From: Neoechinorhynchus agilis
Lineage: Eukaryota; Acanthocephala
Length of the DNA stretch: 64,000 nt
Direction: 5' to 3'
Assembly: GCA_051530055.1 (NCBI GenBank)
Contig: CM121342.1
Location: 8,246,001-8,310,000 of the forward strand
Below the pieces are notes generated by a model that had not been told where the DNA came from, made no database searches, and saw only the letters and a program-made list of their open reading frames with translations. Shown here in pieces: positions 20,048 through 31,800 of the stretch. A program made the translations under genes and the position numbers. Within the stretch, counting starts at the first letter, position 1. Every line of letters starts with the position of its first letter.

Positions 20048-20095
20048 CTCTGAAGAAGTCCAACGTCGAAAACGATGCATTAAAATTAAATTGTT
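20048..20095 (+). ncRNA. Hammerhead-like core, degenerate
   Basis: CTGAAGA followed by AGTCCAACGTC and GAAAACGATGCATTAA. The box order fits retroelement-end hammerheads, but stem II pairs poorly. Probably a relic of a retroelement terminus. Confidence 0.35.
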
Positions 20096-20099
20096 TTCG

Positions 20100-20384
20100 T
20101 AATATCATCTTCACAAAATCAATTACCATTTAATTTCACATTGCTTTTGAAGCCGAATTTCCACTGTATTAGTAGCTGTTCACATAAAATAAGTTTAATT
20201 TAAAAAGTGACTCTGAAATAATCACGAAAAAGATAAATCAACACATGCTGCTGACATTTTCGACTTTCTTTAATAACATTTTCGGTTAAAATAAATTTCG
20301 CAATTTTAAATGCGTCTAAAAAGTATGTACAATGGCACAGAAACCATCGATTAAGACGTGCATCAGAGATTTCTGGTCTCCCAA
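20100..20384. other. Spacer before the satellite; nothing recognised
   Basis: AT-rich sequence between the hammerhead-like relic and the first satellite unit. Confidence 0.4.
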
Positions 20385-23300
20385 GAGAAAACAGCGATTC
20401 TTTGTATTTTTTCTTAAATTTCTAACCACTCCGAACAGAGGTTTAGAAGAAATTAGTTTAAAATAGAAGATTTTTTCAATTTCAAATCATGAGATTGCGT
20501 TGGTCAATGGTTAGCCCTGCCCCTCAGCAAAAACATTTAACCTACAATAAATCTCATCTTTTATAAGAAGAAATAAAGTTTTTTCCCAAGAGAAAAACAG
20601 CGACTCTTTGTATTTTCTCTTAAAATTGTAAACACTCCGAACAAAGGTTTAGAAGAAATTTATTTATAGTAGAAGATTTTTCCTATTTCAAATCATGAGA
20701 TTGTGTATGTCAATGGTTAGCCCTGCCCCTCCCCAAAAACATTTAACCTACAATAAATCTCATCTTTTATAAGAAGAAATAAAGTTTTTTCCCAAACAAA
20801 AAAACAGCGACTCTGTATTTTCTCTTAAAATTGTAAACACTCCGAACAAAGGTTTAGAAGAAATTTATTTATAGTAGAAGATTTTTCCTATTTTAAATCA
20901 TGAGATTGCGTTGGTCAATGGTTAGCCCTGCCCCTCCCCAAAACCATTTAACCTACAATAAATCTCATCTTTTATAAGAAGAAATAAAGTTTTTTCCCAA
21001 GAGAAAAACAGCGATTCTTTGTATTTTTCCTTAAAATTGTAACTACTCCGAACAAAGGTTTAGAAGAAATTTATTTATAGTAGAAGATTTTTCCTATTTC
21101 AAATCATGAGATTGCGTTGGTCAATGGTTAGCCCTGCCCCTCCCCAAAAACATTTAACCAACAATAAATCTCATCTTTTATAAGAAGAAATAAAGTTTTT
21201 TCTCTAGAGCAAAACAGCGACTCTTTGTATTTTTTCTTAAAATTCCAACCACTCCGAACAAAGGTTTAGAAGAAATTAGTTAAAAATAGAAGATTTTTCC
21301 CATTTTAAATCATGAGATTGCGTTGGTCAATGGTTAGCCCTGCCCCTCCCCATAATCATTTAATGTACAATAAATCTCATCTTTTATAAGAAGAAATAAA
21401 GTTTTTTCCCAAGAGAAAAGCAGCGATTCTTTGTATTTTTTCTTAAACTTCTAACCACTCCGAACAAAGGTTTAGAAGAAATTTATTTATAGTAGAAGAT
21501 TTTTCCTGTTTCAAATCATGAGATTGTGTTGGTCAATGGTTAGCCCTGTCCCTCCCCATAACATTTAACCTACAATAAATCTCATCTTTTATAAAAAGAA
21601 ATAAATTTTTTTCCCTAGATAAAAACAGCGACTCTTTGTATTTTCTCTTAAAATTGTAACCACTCCGAACAAAGGTTTAGAAGAAATTAGTTTAAAATAG
21701 AAGGTTTTTCCCATTTTAAATCATGAAATTGCGTTGGTCAATGGTTAGCCCTGCCCCTCCGCAAAAACATTTAACCTACAATAAATCTCATCTTTTATAA
21801 GAAGAAATAAAGTTTTTTCCCTAGAGAAAAACAGCGATCCTTTGTATTTTTTCTTAAACTTCTAACCACTCCAACAAAGGTTTAGAAGAAATTAGTTTAA
21901 AATAGAAGATTTTTATATTTTAAATCATGAGATTGCGTTGGTCAATGGTTAGCCCTGCCCCTCCGCAAAAAATTTCACCTACAATAAATCTTATCTTTTA
22001 TTAGAAGAAATAAAGTATTTTCCCTAGAGAGTAACAGCGAATCTTTGTATTTTTTCTTAAAATTGTAACTACTCCGAACAAAGGTTTAGAAGAAATTGGT
22101 TATAAATAGAAGATTTTTTCTATTACAAATCATGAGATTGTGTTGGTCAATGGTTAGCCCTGCCCATCCCAAAATACATTTAACCTACAATAAATCTCAT
22201 CTTTTATAAGAAGAAATAAAGTTTTTTCCGAAGAGAAAAACAGCGATTCTTTGTATTTTTTCTTAAACTTCTGACCACTCCGAACAAAGGTTTAGAAGAA
22301 ATTAGTTTAAAATAAAAGATTTTTCCCATTTCAAATCATGAGATTGTGTTGGTCAATGGTTAGCCCTGCCCCTCCCCAAAAACATTTAACCTACAATAAA
22401 TCTCATCTTTTATAAGAAGAAATAAAGTTTTTTCCCAAGAGAAAAACAGCGATTCTATGTATTTTTTCTTAAAATTCTAACCACTTCGAACGAAGGTTTA
22501 GAAGAAATTTATTTATAGTAGAATATTTTTCCTATTTAAAATCATGAGATTGTGTTGGTCAATGGTTAGCCCTGCCCCTCCGCAAAAACATTTAACCTAC
22601 AATAAATCTCATCTTTTATAAGAAGAAATAAGTTTTTTTCCCAAGAGAAAAACAGCGACTCTTTGTATTTTTTCTTAAACTTCTAACCACTCCGAACAGA
22701 GGTTTAGAAGAAATTTATTTATAGTAGAAGATTTTTCCCATTTTAAATCATGAGATTGCGTTGGTCAATGGTTAGCCCTGCCCCTCCCCAAAAACATTTA
22801 ACCTACAATAAATCCCATCCTTTATAAGAAGAAATAAAGTGTTTTCCCAAGAGAGTAACAGCGAATCTTTGTATTTTTTTCTTAAAAATTGTAACTACTC
22901 CGAACAAAGGTTTAGAAGAAATTAGTTTAAAATAGAAGATTTTTTCAATTTCAAATCATGAGATTGTGTTGGTCAATGGTTAGCCCTGCCCATCCCAAAA
23001 TACATTTAACCTACAATAAATCTCATCTTTATAAGAAAGAAATAAAGTTTTTCCGAAGAGAAAAGAGCGATTCTTTGTATTTTTCTTAAACTTCTAAATC
23101 TTGTCAAAGGTTTAGAAGAAATTAGTTTAAAATAAAGATTTTTCCTACTTTCCCAAATCATGAGATTGTGTTGGTCAATGGTTAGCCCTGCCCCTCCCCA
23201 AAAACATTTAACCTACAATAAATCTCATCTTTTATAAGAAGAAATAAAGTTGTTCCTAAGAGAAAAACAGCGATCCTTTGTATTTTTTCTTAAAATTCTA

Positions 23301-26300
23301 ACCACTCCGAACAAAGGTTTAGAAGAAATTAGTTTAATATAGAAGATTTTTCCCATTTTAGATCATGAGATTGCGTTGGTCAATGGTTAGCCCTGCCCCA
23401 CCCCAAAAACATTTCACCTACAATAAATCTCATCTTTTATAAGAAGAAATAAAGTTTTCTCCCAAGAGAAAAACAGCGATTCTTTGTATTTTTTCTTAAA
23501 ATTCTAACCACTCCGAAAAAAGGTTTAGAAGAAATTAGTTTAAAATAGAAGATTTTTCCCATTTCAAATCATGAGATTGCGTTGGTCAATGGCTAGCCCT
23601 GCCCCTCCCCAAAAAAATTTCACCTACAATAAATCTCATCTTTTATAAGAAGAAATAAAGTATTTTCCCTAGAGAAAAACAGCGATTCTTTGTATTTTTT
23701 CTTAAAATTCTAACCACTCCGAACAAAGGTTTAGAAGAAATTAGTTTAATATAGAAGATTTTTCCCATTTTAGATCATGAGATTGCGTTGGTCAATGGTT
23801 AGCCCTGCCCCACCCCAAAAACATTTCACCTACAATAAATCTCATCTTTTATAAGAAGAAATAAAGTTTTCTCCCAAGAGAAAAACAGCGATTCTTTGTA
23901 TTTTTTCTTAAAATTCTAACCACTCCGAAAAAAGGTTTAGAAGAAATTAGTTTAAAATAGAAGATTTTTCCCATTTCAAATCATGAGATTGCGTTGGTCA
24001 AGGTTTGCCCTGCCCCTCCTCATAACATTTAACCTACAATAAATCTCATCTTTTATAAGAAGAAATAAAGTTTTTTCCGAAGAGAAAAACAGCGATTCTT
24101 TGTATTTTTTCTTAAACTTCTGACCACTCCGAACAAAGGTTTAGAAGAAATTAGTTTAAAATAAAAGATTTTTCCCATTTCAAATCATGAGATTGTGTTG
24201 GTCAATGGTTAGCCCTGCCCCTCCCCAAAAACATTTAACCTACAATAAATCTTATCTTTTATAAGAAGAAATAAAGTTTTTTCCCAAGAGAAAAACAGCG
24301 ATTCTTTGTTTTTTTTCTTAAAATTCTAACCACTCCGAACAGAGGTTTAGAAGAAATTGGTTTAAAATAGAAGATTTTTCCTATTTCAAATCATGAGATT
24401 GTGTTGGTCAATGGTTAGCCCTGCCCCTCCCCAAAAACATTTAACCTACAATAAATCTCATCTTTTATAAGAAGAAATAAAGTTTTTTCCCAAGAGAAAA
24501 ACAGCGATTCTTTGTTTTTTTTCTTAAAATTCTAACCACTCCGAACAGAGGTTTAGAAGAAATTGGTTTAAAATAGAAGATTTTTCCTATTTCAAATCAT
24601 GAGATTGTGTTGGTCAATGGTTAGCCCTGCCCCTCCCCAAAAACATTTAACCTACAATAAATCTCATCTTTTATAAGAAGAAATAAAGTTTTTCCCAAGA
24701 GAAAAACAGCGACTCTTTGTATTTTTTCTTAAACTTCTGACCACCGCTAACAAAGGTTTAGAAGAAATTAGTTTAAAATAGAAGATTTTTCCTATTTCAA
24801 ATCATGAGATTGTGTTGGTCAATGGTTAGCCCTGCCCCTCCGCAAAAACATTTAACCTACAATAAATCTCATCTTTTATAAGAAGAAATAAAGTATTTTC
24901 CCTAGAGAGTAACAGCGAATCTTTGTATTTTTTTCTTAAAATTGTAACTACTCCGAACAAAGGTTTAGAAGAAATTAGTTTAAAATAGAAGATTTTTTCA
25001 ATTTCAAATCATGAGATTGTGTTGGTCAATGGTTAGCCCTGCCCATCCCAAAATACATTTAACCTACAATAAATCTCATCTTTTATAAGAAGAAATAAAG
25101 TTTTTTCCGAAGAGAAAAACAGCGATTCTTTGTATTTTTTCTTAAACTTCTGACCACTCCGAACAAAGGTTTAGAAGAAATTAGTTTAAAATAAAAGATT
25201 TTTCCCATTTCAAATCATGAGATTGTGTTGGTCAATGGTTAGCCCTGCCCCTCCCCAAAAACATTTAACCTACAATAAATCTCATCTTTTATAAGAAGAA
25301 ATAAAGTTTTTTCCCAAGAGAAAAACGACTCTTTGTATTTTTTCTTAAACTTCTGACCACTGCGAACAAAGGTTTAGAAGAAATTTATTTATAGTAGAAG
25401 ATTTTTCCTATTTAAAATCATGAGATTGCGTTGGTCAATGGTTAGCCCTGCCCCTCCCCAAAAACATTTAACCTACAATAAATCTCATCTTTTATAAAAA
25501 GAAATAAATTTTTTTTCTAGAGAAAAACAGCGATTCTTTGTATTTTTTCTTAAAATTCTGACCACTCCGAACAAAGGTTTAGAAGAAATTGGTTTAAAAT
25601 AGAAGATTTTTCCTATTTCAAATCATGAGATTGTGTTGGTCAATGGTTAGCCATGCCCCTCCCCAAAAACATTTAACCTACAATAAATCTCATCTTTTAT
25701 AAGAAGAAATAAGTTTTTCTCCGAAGAGAAAAACAGCGACTCTTTGTATTTTCTCTTAAAATTGCAACCACTCCGAACAAAGGTTTAGAAGAAATTTATT
25801 TATAGTAGAAGATTTTTCCTATTTCAAATCATGAGATTGCGTTGGTCAATGGTTAGCCCTGCCCCTCCCCATAATATTTTAATGTACAATAAATCTTATC
25901 TTTTATTAGAAGAAATAAAGTTTTTTCCCAAGAGAAAAACAGCGATTCTTTGTTTTTTTTCTTAAAATTCTAACCACTCCGAACAGAGGTTTAGAAGAAA
26001 TTTATTTATAGTAGAAGATTTTTCCCATTTCAAATCATGAGATTGTGTTGGTCAATGGTTAGCCCTGCCCCTCCACAAAAACATTTAACCTACAATAAAT
26101 CTTATCTTTTATAAGAAGAAATAAAGTTTTTTCCCAAGTGAAAAACAGCGATTCTTTGTATTTTTTCTTAAAATTTTAACAATTCCGAACAAAGGTTTAG
26201 AAGAAATTAGTTTAAAATTGAAGATTTTTCCAATTTTAAATCATGAGATTGTGTTGGTCAATGGTTAGCCCTGCCCCTCCGCAAAAACATTAAACCTACA

Positions 26301-29300
26301 ATAAATCTCATCTTTTATAAGGAAGAATAAAGTTTGTTCCCAAGAGAAAAACAGCGACTCTTTGTATATTTTCTTAAAATTCTAACCACTTCGAACGAAG
26401 GTTTAGAAGAAATTTATTTATAGTAGAAGATTTTTCCTATTTCAAATCATGAGATTGTGTTGGTCAATCGTTAGCCCTGCCCCTCCCCAAAAACATTTAA
26501 CCTACAATAAATCTCATCTTTTATAAGAAGAAATAAGTTTTTTTCCCAAGAGAAAAACAGCGACTCTTTGTATTTTCTCTTAAAATTGCAACCACTCCGA
26601 ACAAAGGTTTAGAAGAAATTTATTTATAGTAGAAGATTTCCTAGCCCAACCGCTATGATTATGGCACACGTTTTTCGCCCTGCCCCTCCACAAAAAACAT
26701 TTAACCTACAATAAATCTTATCTTTTATAAGAAGAAATAAAGTTTTTCCCAAGAGAAAAACAGCGATTCTTTGTATTTTTTCTTAAAATTGTAACTACTC
26801 CGAACAAAGGTTTAGAAGAAATTAGTTTAAAATGGAAGATTTTTCCCATTTTAAATCATGAGATTGCGTTGGTCAATGGTTAGTCCTGCCCCTCCGAAAA
26901 AACATTTAACCTACAATAAATCTTATCTTTTATAAGAAGAAATAAAGTATTTTCCCTAGAGAGTAACAGCGAATCTTTGAATTTTTTCTTAAAATTGTAA
27001 CTACTCCGAACAAAGGTTTAGAAGAAATTGGTTTAAAATAGAAGATTTTTCCTATTACAAATCATGAGATTGTGTTGGTCAATGGTTAGCCCTGCCCATC
27101 CCAAAATACATTTAACCTACAATAAATCTCATCTTTTATAAAAAGAAATAAATTTTTTTCCCTAGAAAAAAACAGCGACTCTTTATATTTTCTCTTAAAA
27201 TTGTAACCACTCCGAACAAAGGTTTAGAAGAAATTTATTTATGGTAGAAGATTTTTCCTATTTCAAATCATGAGATTGCGTTGGTCAGTGGTTAGCCCTG
27301 CCCATCAGCAAAAACATTTAACCTACAATAAATCTTATCTTTTATAAGAAGAAATAAAGTTTTTTCCCAAGAGAAAAACAGCGATTCTTTGTATTTTTTC
27401 TTAAAATTCTGACCACTCCGAACAAAGGTTTAGAAGAAATTGGTTTAAAATAGAAGATTTTTCCCATTTCAAATCATGAGATTGTGTTGGTCAATGGTTA
27501 GCCCTGCCCCTCCGCAAAAACATTTAACCTACAATAAATCTCATCTTTTATAAAAAGAAATAAATTTTTTTCCCTAGAGAAAAACAGCGATTCTTTGTTT
27601 TTTTCTTAAAATTCTGACCACTCCGAACAAAGGTTTAGAAGAAATTTATTTATAGTAGAAGATTTTTCCTATTTCAAATCATGAGATTGTGTTGGTCAAT
27701 CGTTAGCCCTGCCCCTCCCCAAAAACATTTAACCTACAATAAATCTCATCTTTTATAAGAAGAAATAAGTTTTTTTCCCAAGAGAAAAACAGCGACTCTT
27801 TGTATTTTCTCTTAAAATTGCAACCACTCCGAACAAAGGTTTAGAAGAAATTTATAGTAGAAGATTTTTCCTATTTCAAATCATGAGATTGCGTTGGTCA
27901 ATGGTTAGCCCTGCCCCTCCACAAAAACATTTAACCTACAATAAATCTTATCTTTTATAAGAAGAAATAAAGTGTTTTCCCAAGAGAAAAACAGCGATTC
28001 TTTGTATTTTTTCTTAAAATTTTAACAATTCCGAACAAAGGTTTAGAAGAAATTAGTTTAAAATGGAAGATTTTTCCCATTTTAAATCATGAGATTGTGT
28101 TGGTCAATGGTTAGCCCTGCCCCTCCGCAAAAACATTTAACCTACAATAAATCTCATCTTTTATAAGAAGAAATATAGTTTTCTCCCAAGAGAAAAACAG
28201 CGACTCTTTGTATTTTTTCTTAAATTGTAAATACTCCGAACGAAGGTTTAGAAGAAATTTATTTATAGTAGAAGACGTTCTACCTTCAAATCATGAGATT
28301 GTGTTGGTCAATGGTTAGCCCTGCCCCTCCCCAAAAACATTTAACCTACAATAAATCTCATCTTTTATAAGAAGAAATATAGTTTTCTCCCAAGAGAAAA
28401 ACAGCGATTCTTTGTATTTTTTCTTAAAATTCTGACCACTTCGAACAAAGGTTTAGAAGAAATTAGTTTAAAATGGAAGATTTTTCCTATTTCAAATCAT
28501 GAGATTGTGTTGGTCAATGGTTAGCCCTGCCCCTCCCCAAAAACATTTAACCTACAATAAATCTCATCTTTTATAAGAAGAAATAAAGTTTTTTCCCAAG
28601 AGAAAAACAGCGACTCTTTGTATTTTTTCTTAAACTTCTGACCACCGCTAACAAAGGTTTAGAAGAAATTAGTTTAAAATAGAAGATTTTTCCTATTTCA
28701 AATCATGAGATTGTGTTGGTCAATGGTTAGCCCTGCCCCTCCGCAAAAACATTTAACCTACAATAAATCTCATCTTTTATAAGAAGAAATAAAGTATTTT
28801 CCCTAGAGAGTAACAGCGAATCTTTGTATTTTTTTCTTAAAATTGTAACTACTCCGAACAAAGGTTTAGAAGAAATTAGTTTAAAATAGAAGATTTTTTC
28901 AATTTCAAATCATGAGATTGTGTTGGTCAATGGTTAGCCCTGCCCCTCCGCAAAAACATTTAACCTACAATAAATCTCATCTTTTATAAGAAGAAATATA
29001 GTTTTCTCCCAAGAGAAAAACAGCGACTCTTTGTATTTTTTCTTAAACTTCTGACCACTTCGAACGAAGGTTTAGAAGAAATTTATTTATAGTAGAAGAT
29101 TTTTTCAATTTCAAATCATGAGATTGTGTTGGTCAATGGTAAGGCCCTGCCCCTCCGCAAAAACATTTAACCTACAATAAATCTCATCTTTTATAAGAAG
29201 AAATATAGTTTTCTCCCAAGAGAAAAACAGCGACTCTTTGTATTTTTTCTTAAACTTCTGACCACTTCGAACGAAGGTTTAGAAGAAATTTATTTATAGT

Positions 29301-30180
29301 AGAAGATTTTTCCCATTTCAAATCATGAGATTGTGTTGGTCAATGGTTAGCCCTGCCCCTCCCCAAAAACATTTAACCTACAATAAATCTTATCTTTTAT
29401 AAGAAGAAATAAAGTTTTTTCCCAAGAGAAAAACAGCGATTCTTTGTTTTTTTTCTTAAAATTCTAACCACTCCGAACAGAGGTTTAGAAGAAATTTATT
29501 TATAGTAGAAGATTTTTCCCATTTCAAATCATGAGATTGTGTTGGTCAATGGTTAGCCCTGCCCCTCCACAAAAACATTTAACCTACAATAAATCTTATC
29601 TTTTATAAGAAGAAATAAAGTTTTTTCCTACAGAAAAACAGCGACTCTTTGTACTTTTCTTAAACTTCTGACCACCGCTAACAAAGTTGGTTTATGAAGA
29701 AATTAGTTTTCAATAGAAGATTTTTTCAATTTCCAAATCATGAGATTGTGTTGGTCAATGGTTTAGCCCTGCCCCTCCCAAAAACATTTAACCTCAAAAA
29801 AACATTTAACCTTCAATAAATCTCATCTTTTATAAGAAGGAATAAAGTTTGTTCCCAAGAGAAAAACAGCGATTCTTTGTATTTTTTCTTAAACTTCTGA
29901 CCACTCCGAACAAAGGTTTAGAAGAAATTTATTTATAGTAGAAGATTTTTCCTATTTTAAATCATGAGATTGCGTTGGTCAATGGTTAGCCCTGCCCCTC
30001 CCCAAAACATTTAACCTACTATAAATCCCATCTTTTATAAGAAGAAATAAAGTGTTTTCCCAAGAGAAAAACAGCGACTCTGTATTTTTCCTTAAAATTC
30101 TAACCACTCCGAACAAAGGTTTAGAAGAAATTTATTTATAGTAGAAGATTTTTCCTATTTCAAATCATGAGATTGCGTTA
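20385..30180 (+). repeat. ~206-bp satellite array, about 47 units
   Basis: Each unit contains GGTCAATGGTTAGCCCTGCC followed by CCTCC, then AACCTACAATAAATCTCATC, TTATAAGAAGAAATAAAG, AACAGCGA.TCTTTGTATTT, AACCACTCCGAACAAAGG and TTTAGAAGAAATT. Periods run about 203-210 bp. Two main variants alternate: AAATTAGTTTAAAATAGAAG and AAATTTATTTATAGTAGAAG. Some unit pairs repeat as blocks (23240-23650 with 23655-24060), and longer blocks recur (24713-24990 with 28612-28890), so higher-order structure exists. A GC-rich box of about 25 bp stands out in an AT-rich unit. No coding potential. Confidence 0.97.
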
Positions 30181-30414
30181 TTAACATTTAAGACACTAAT
30201 TCGGGACAAAGGAGGTTTTTTAAATCTTTCTTGTCTTAAAACAATTTTAAACGTAAAGAAGTGATACGAAACGGATCAATGTTTCTTAATAAATCGCACA
30301 CAAGTGCATCGGTCGAATCCGTTTTTTTCATCGCCAATAGCGCACGCGGAGGTCACGTATTTGCGCCCGAACGTAACACATCCGCATCGCTGTCTGCTCT
30401 TAAATCCCACTCAC

Positions 30415-31359
30415 ATGGACGACAGTGCCATATTTTCTCTTTCATCGACAATCGGCTCCACTGAGGAGGAATCTCAAATGGAAGAGGAAAGTTGGATGAG
30501 CGCTACGATCGGCACCGGCAGGTTTGATGACTTGGGCAATTATATTGTCGATGAACCCAAGTCGACGGAAGTTCAAATCTCACAAGAAGACGACGTGAAC
30601 GTTCCTATTAAACCAATGTATTCGTGCTCGGAATTCAACAGTTGTTATGAACCAATTCCTGCATATCAAATTGATCTTAATCTTTTGGACGTTCGTTCAG
30701 TATCCGCTGAATTTATAGTTATTGGTGATTCAGATTTGCAAGACCTTGATACGGCACTTTTGGATCCTTATCAAAACGCTTTTGTTCAACATCTTCCAAA
30801 CGCAAATATCCGCAATGTCATGTGGTTTGTATTGAGCACTCAATTCAGCATGGAATGTAAACATATTGTTCTTCATGTGGGAACGTCGGATTTTCATCAA
30901 GATTGTATGCCAGTGCCGGAATTCGCCGCTAAAATTGAACATCTCGTTCATGTAACTCACCAAAAAGCACGAGCCGCTCGTATTTATTATACAATTCCTA
31001 TTCCGGCAGAAGATGCCTTCGAAACCAATGTTTTACGTTCAAAACTTCTTGATAAGGCACTGTATAAAATGGCAAAACGAATCGGTTCATTGTTTTTTAC
31101 TTTTGTCAGGTGGATCGATTGGAAACAAGTGGATGTTCTTAGCGGAGAACCGCCCATTCTGACATATAAACCAATGGAACAATGCCCTATTTATATTGAA
31201 CTAGGACAACTTAAATCAAAACTGTATAATTCGTTAAAGGTGCTTTTGAAAGCAGTTTTAGACGATGATGATGGCGGGAGTGTTCGTGAGACGAGAATTA
31301 ACGCAACGTCGTTCAAACCGAACGATTGTGGTCAATGGAAACGTTCTGAACAACAATGA
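30415..31359 (+). CDS. SGNH/GDSL-hydrolase-like protein, divergent
   Basis: 314 residues from MDDSAIFSLSSTIG. The frame is open 37 codons upstream from 30304, but that part looks unconstrained. Residues ~1-90 are acidic and low-complexity (EEESQMEEESWMSAT). From about residue 98, AEFIVIGDSDLQDLD matches the block I GDS box of SGNH hydrolases, and KHIVLHVGTSDFHQD matches the HVGTND box, where Ser replaces the usual Asn. A clear C-terminal DxxH box is not visible, so catalysis is doubtful. The C-terminus has DDDDGG and is polar. No signal peptide with this start. SGNH domains occur in host esterases and in some LINE ORF1 proteins; no other LINE part adjoins, so a host gene is likelier. The gene begins 235 bp after the satellite ends. 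Confidence 0.55.
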   Translation: MDDSAIFSLSSTIGSTEEESQMEEESWMSATIGTGRFDDLGNYIVDEPKSTEVQISQEDDVNVPIKPMYSCSEFNSCYEPIPAYQIDLNLLDVRSVSAEFIVIGDSDLQDLDTALLDPYQNAFVQHLPNANIRNVMWFVLSTQFSMECKHIVLHVGTSDFHQDCMPVPEFAAKIEHLVHVTHQKARAARIYYTIPIPAEDAFETNVLRSKLLDKALYKMAKRIGSLFFTFVRWIDWKQVDVLSGEPPILTYKPMEQCPIYIELGQLKSKLYNSLKVLLKAVLDDDDGGSVRETRINATSFKPNDCGQWKRSEQQ

Positions 31360-31530
31360 GTTCGGAGGCGATGAAAATAATCGCCACCGTAAGGTTTTAG
31401 TTACAATGCTTGCTTCGGTTAGCAATCGCATGTTCTTGTTAAGTCAATAAATTTCGCGATTGATTTTTTCTAAAAAAAAGAAGCTGAACGGGAGTTGGAG
31501 AACAAGGGCTGTATGCCTAATTTGCGAATA

Positions 31531-31800
31531 GTTGAATTTTAGATCAAAAATGAAGTATTGAACACATTGAAGGGTTCGGAAAAATAAACCGTCATTGGGA
31601 CCAGTTGACAGTTTCATAATTGCATTTTAAGCGAAAAAAAGTTTGACTTAATTTTGGATAATTTGCGAATGGTTGAATTTTAGATGAAAAATGAAGTATT
31701 GAACACATCGAAAGGTTCGGAAAAATAAACCGTCATTGGGACTAGTTTACAGTTTCATAATTGCATTTTAAGCGAAAAAAAGTTTGACTTAATTTCGCTT
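31531..31800. repeat. 141-bp tandem duplication
   Basis: GTTGAATTTTAGAT at 31531 and 31672 starts two near-identical units containing AATGAAGTATTGAACACAT and AAATAAACCGTCATTGGGAC. Non-coding, just after the SGNH-like gene. Confidence 0.9.

Noticed and set aside
20385-30180. CRISPR-like array
   Set aside because: Units are tandem ~206-bp copies without unique spacers, in eukaryotic DNA.
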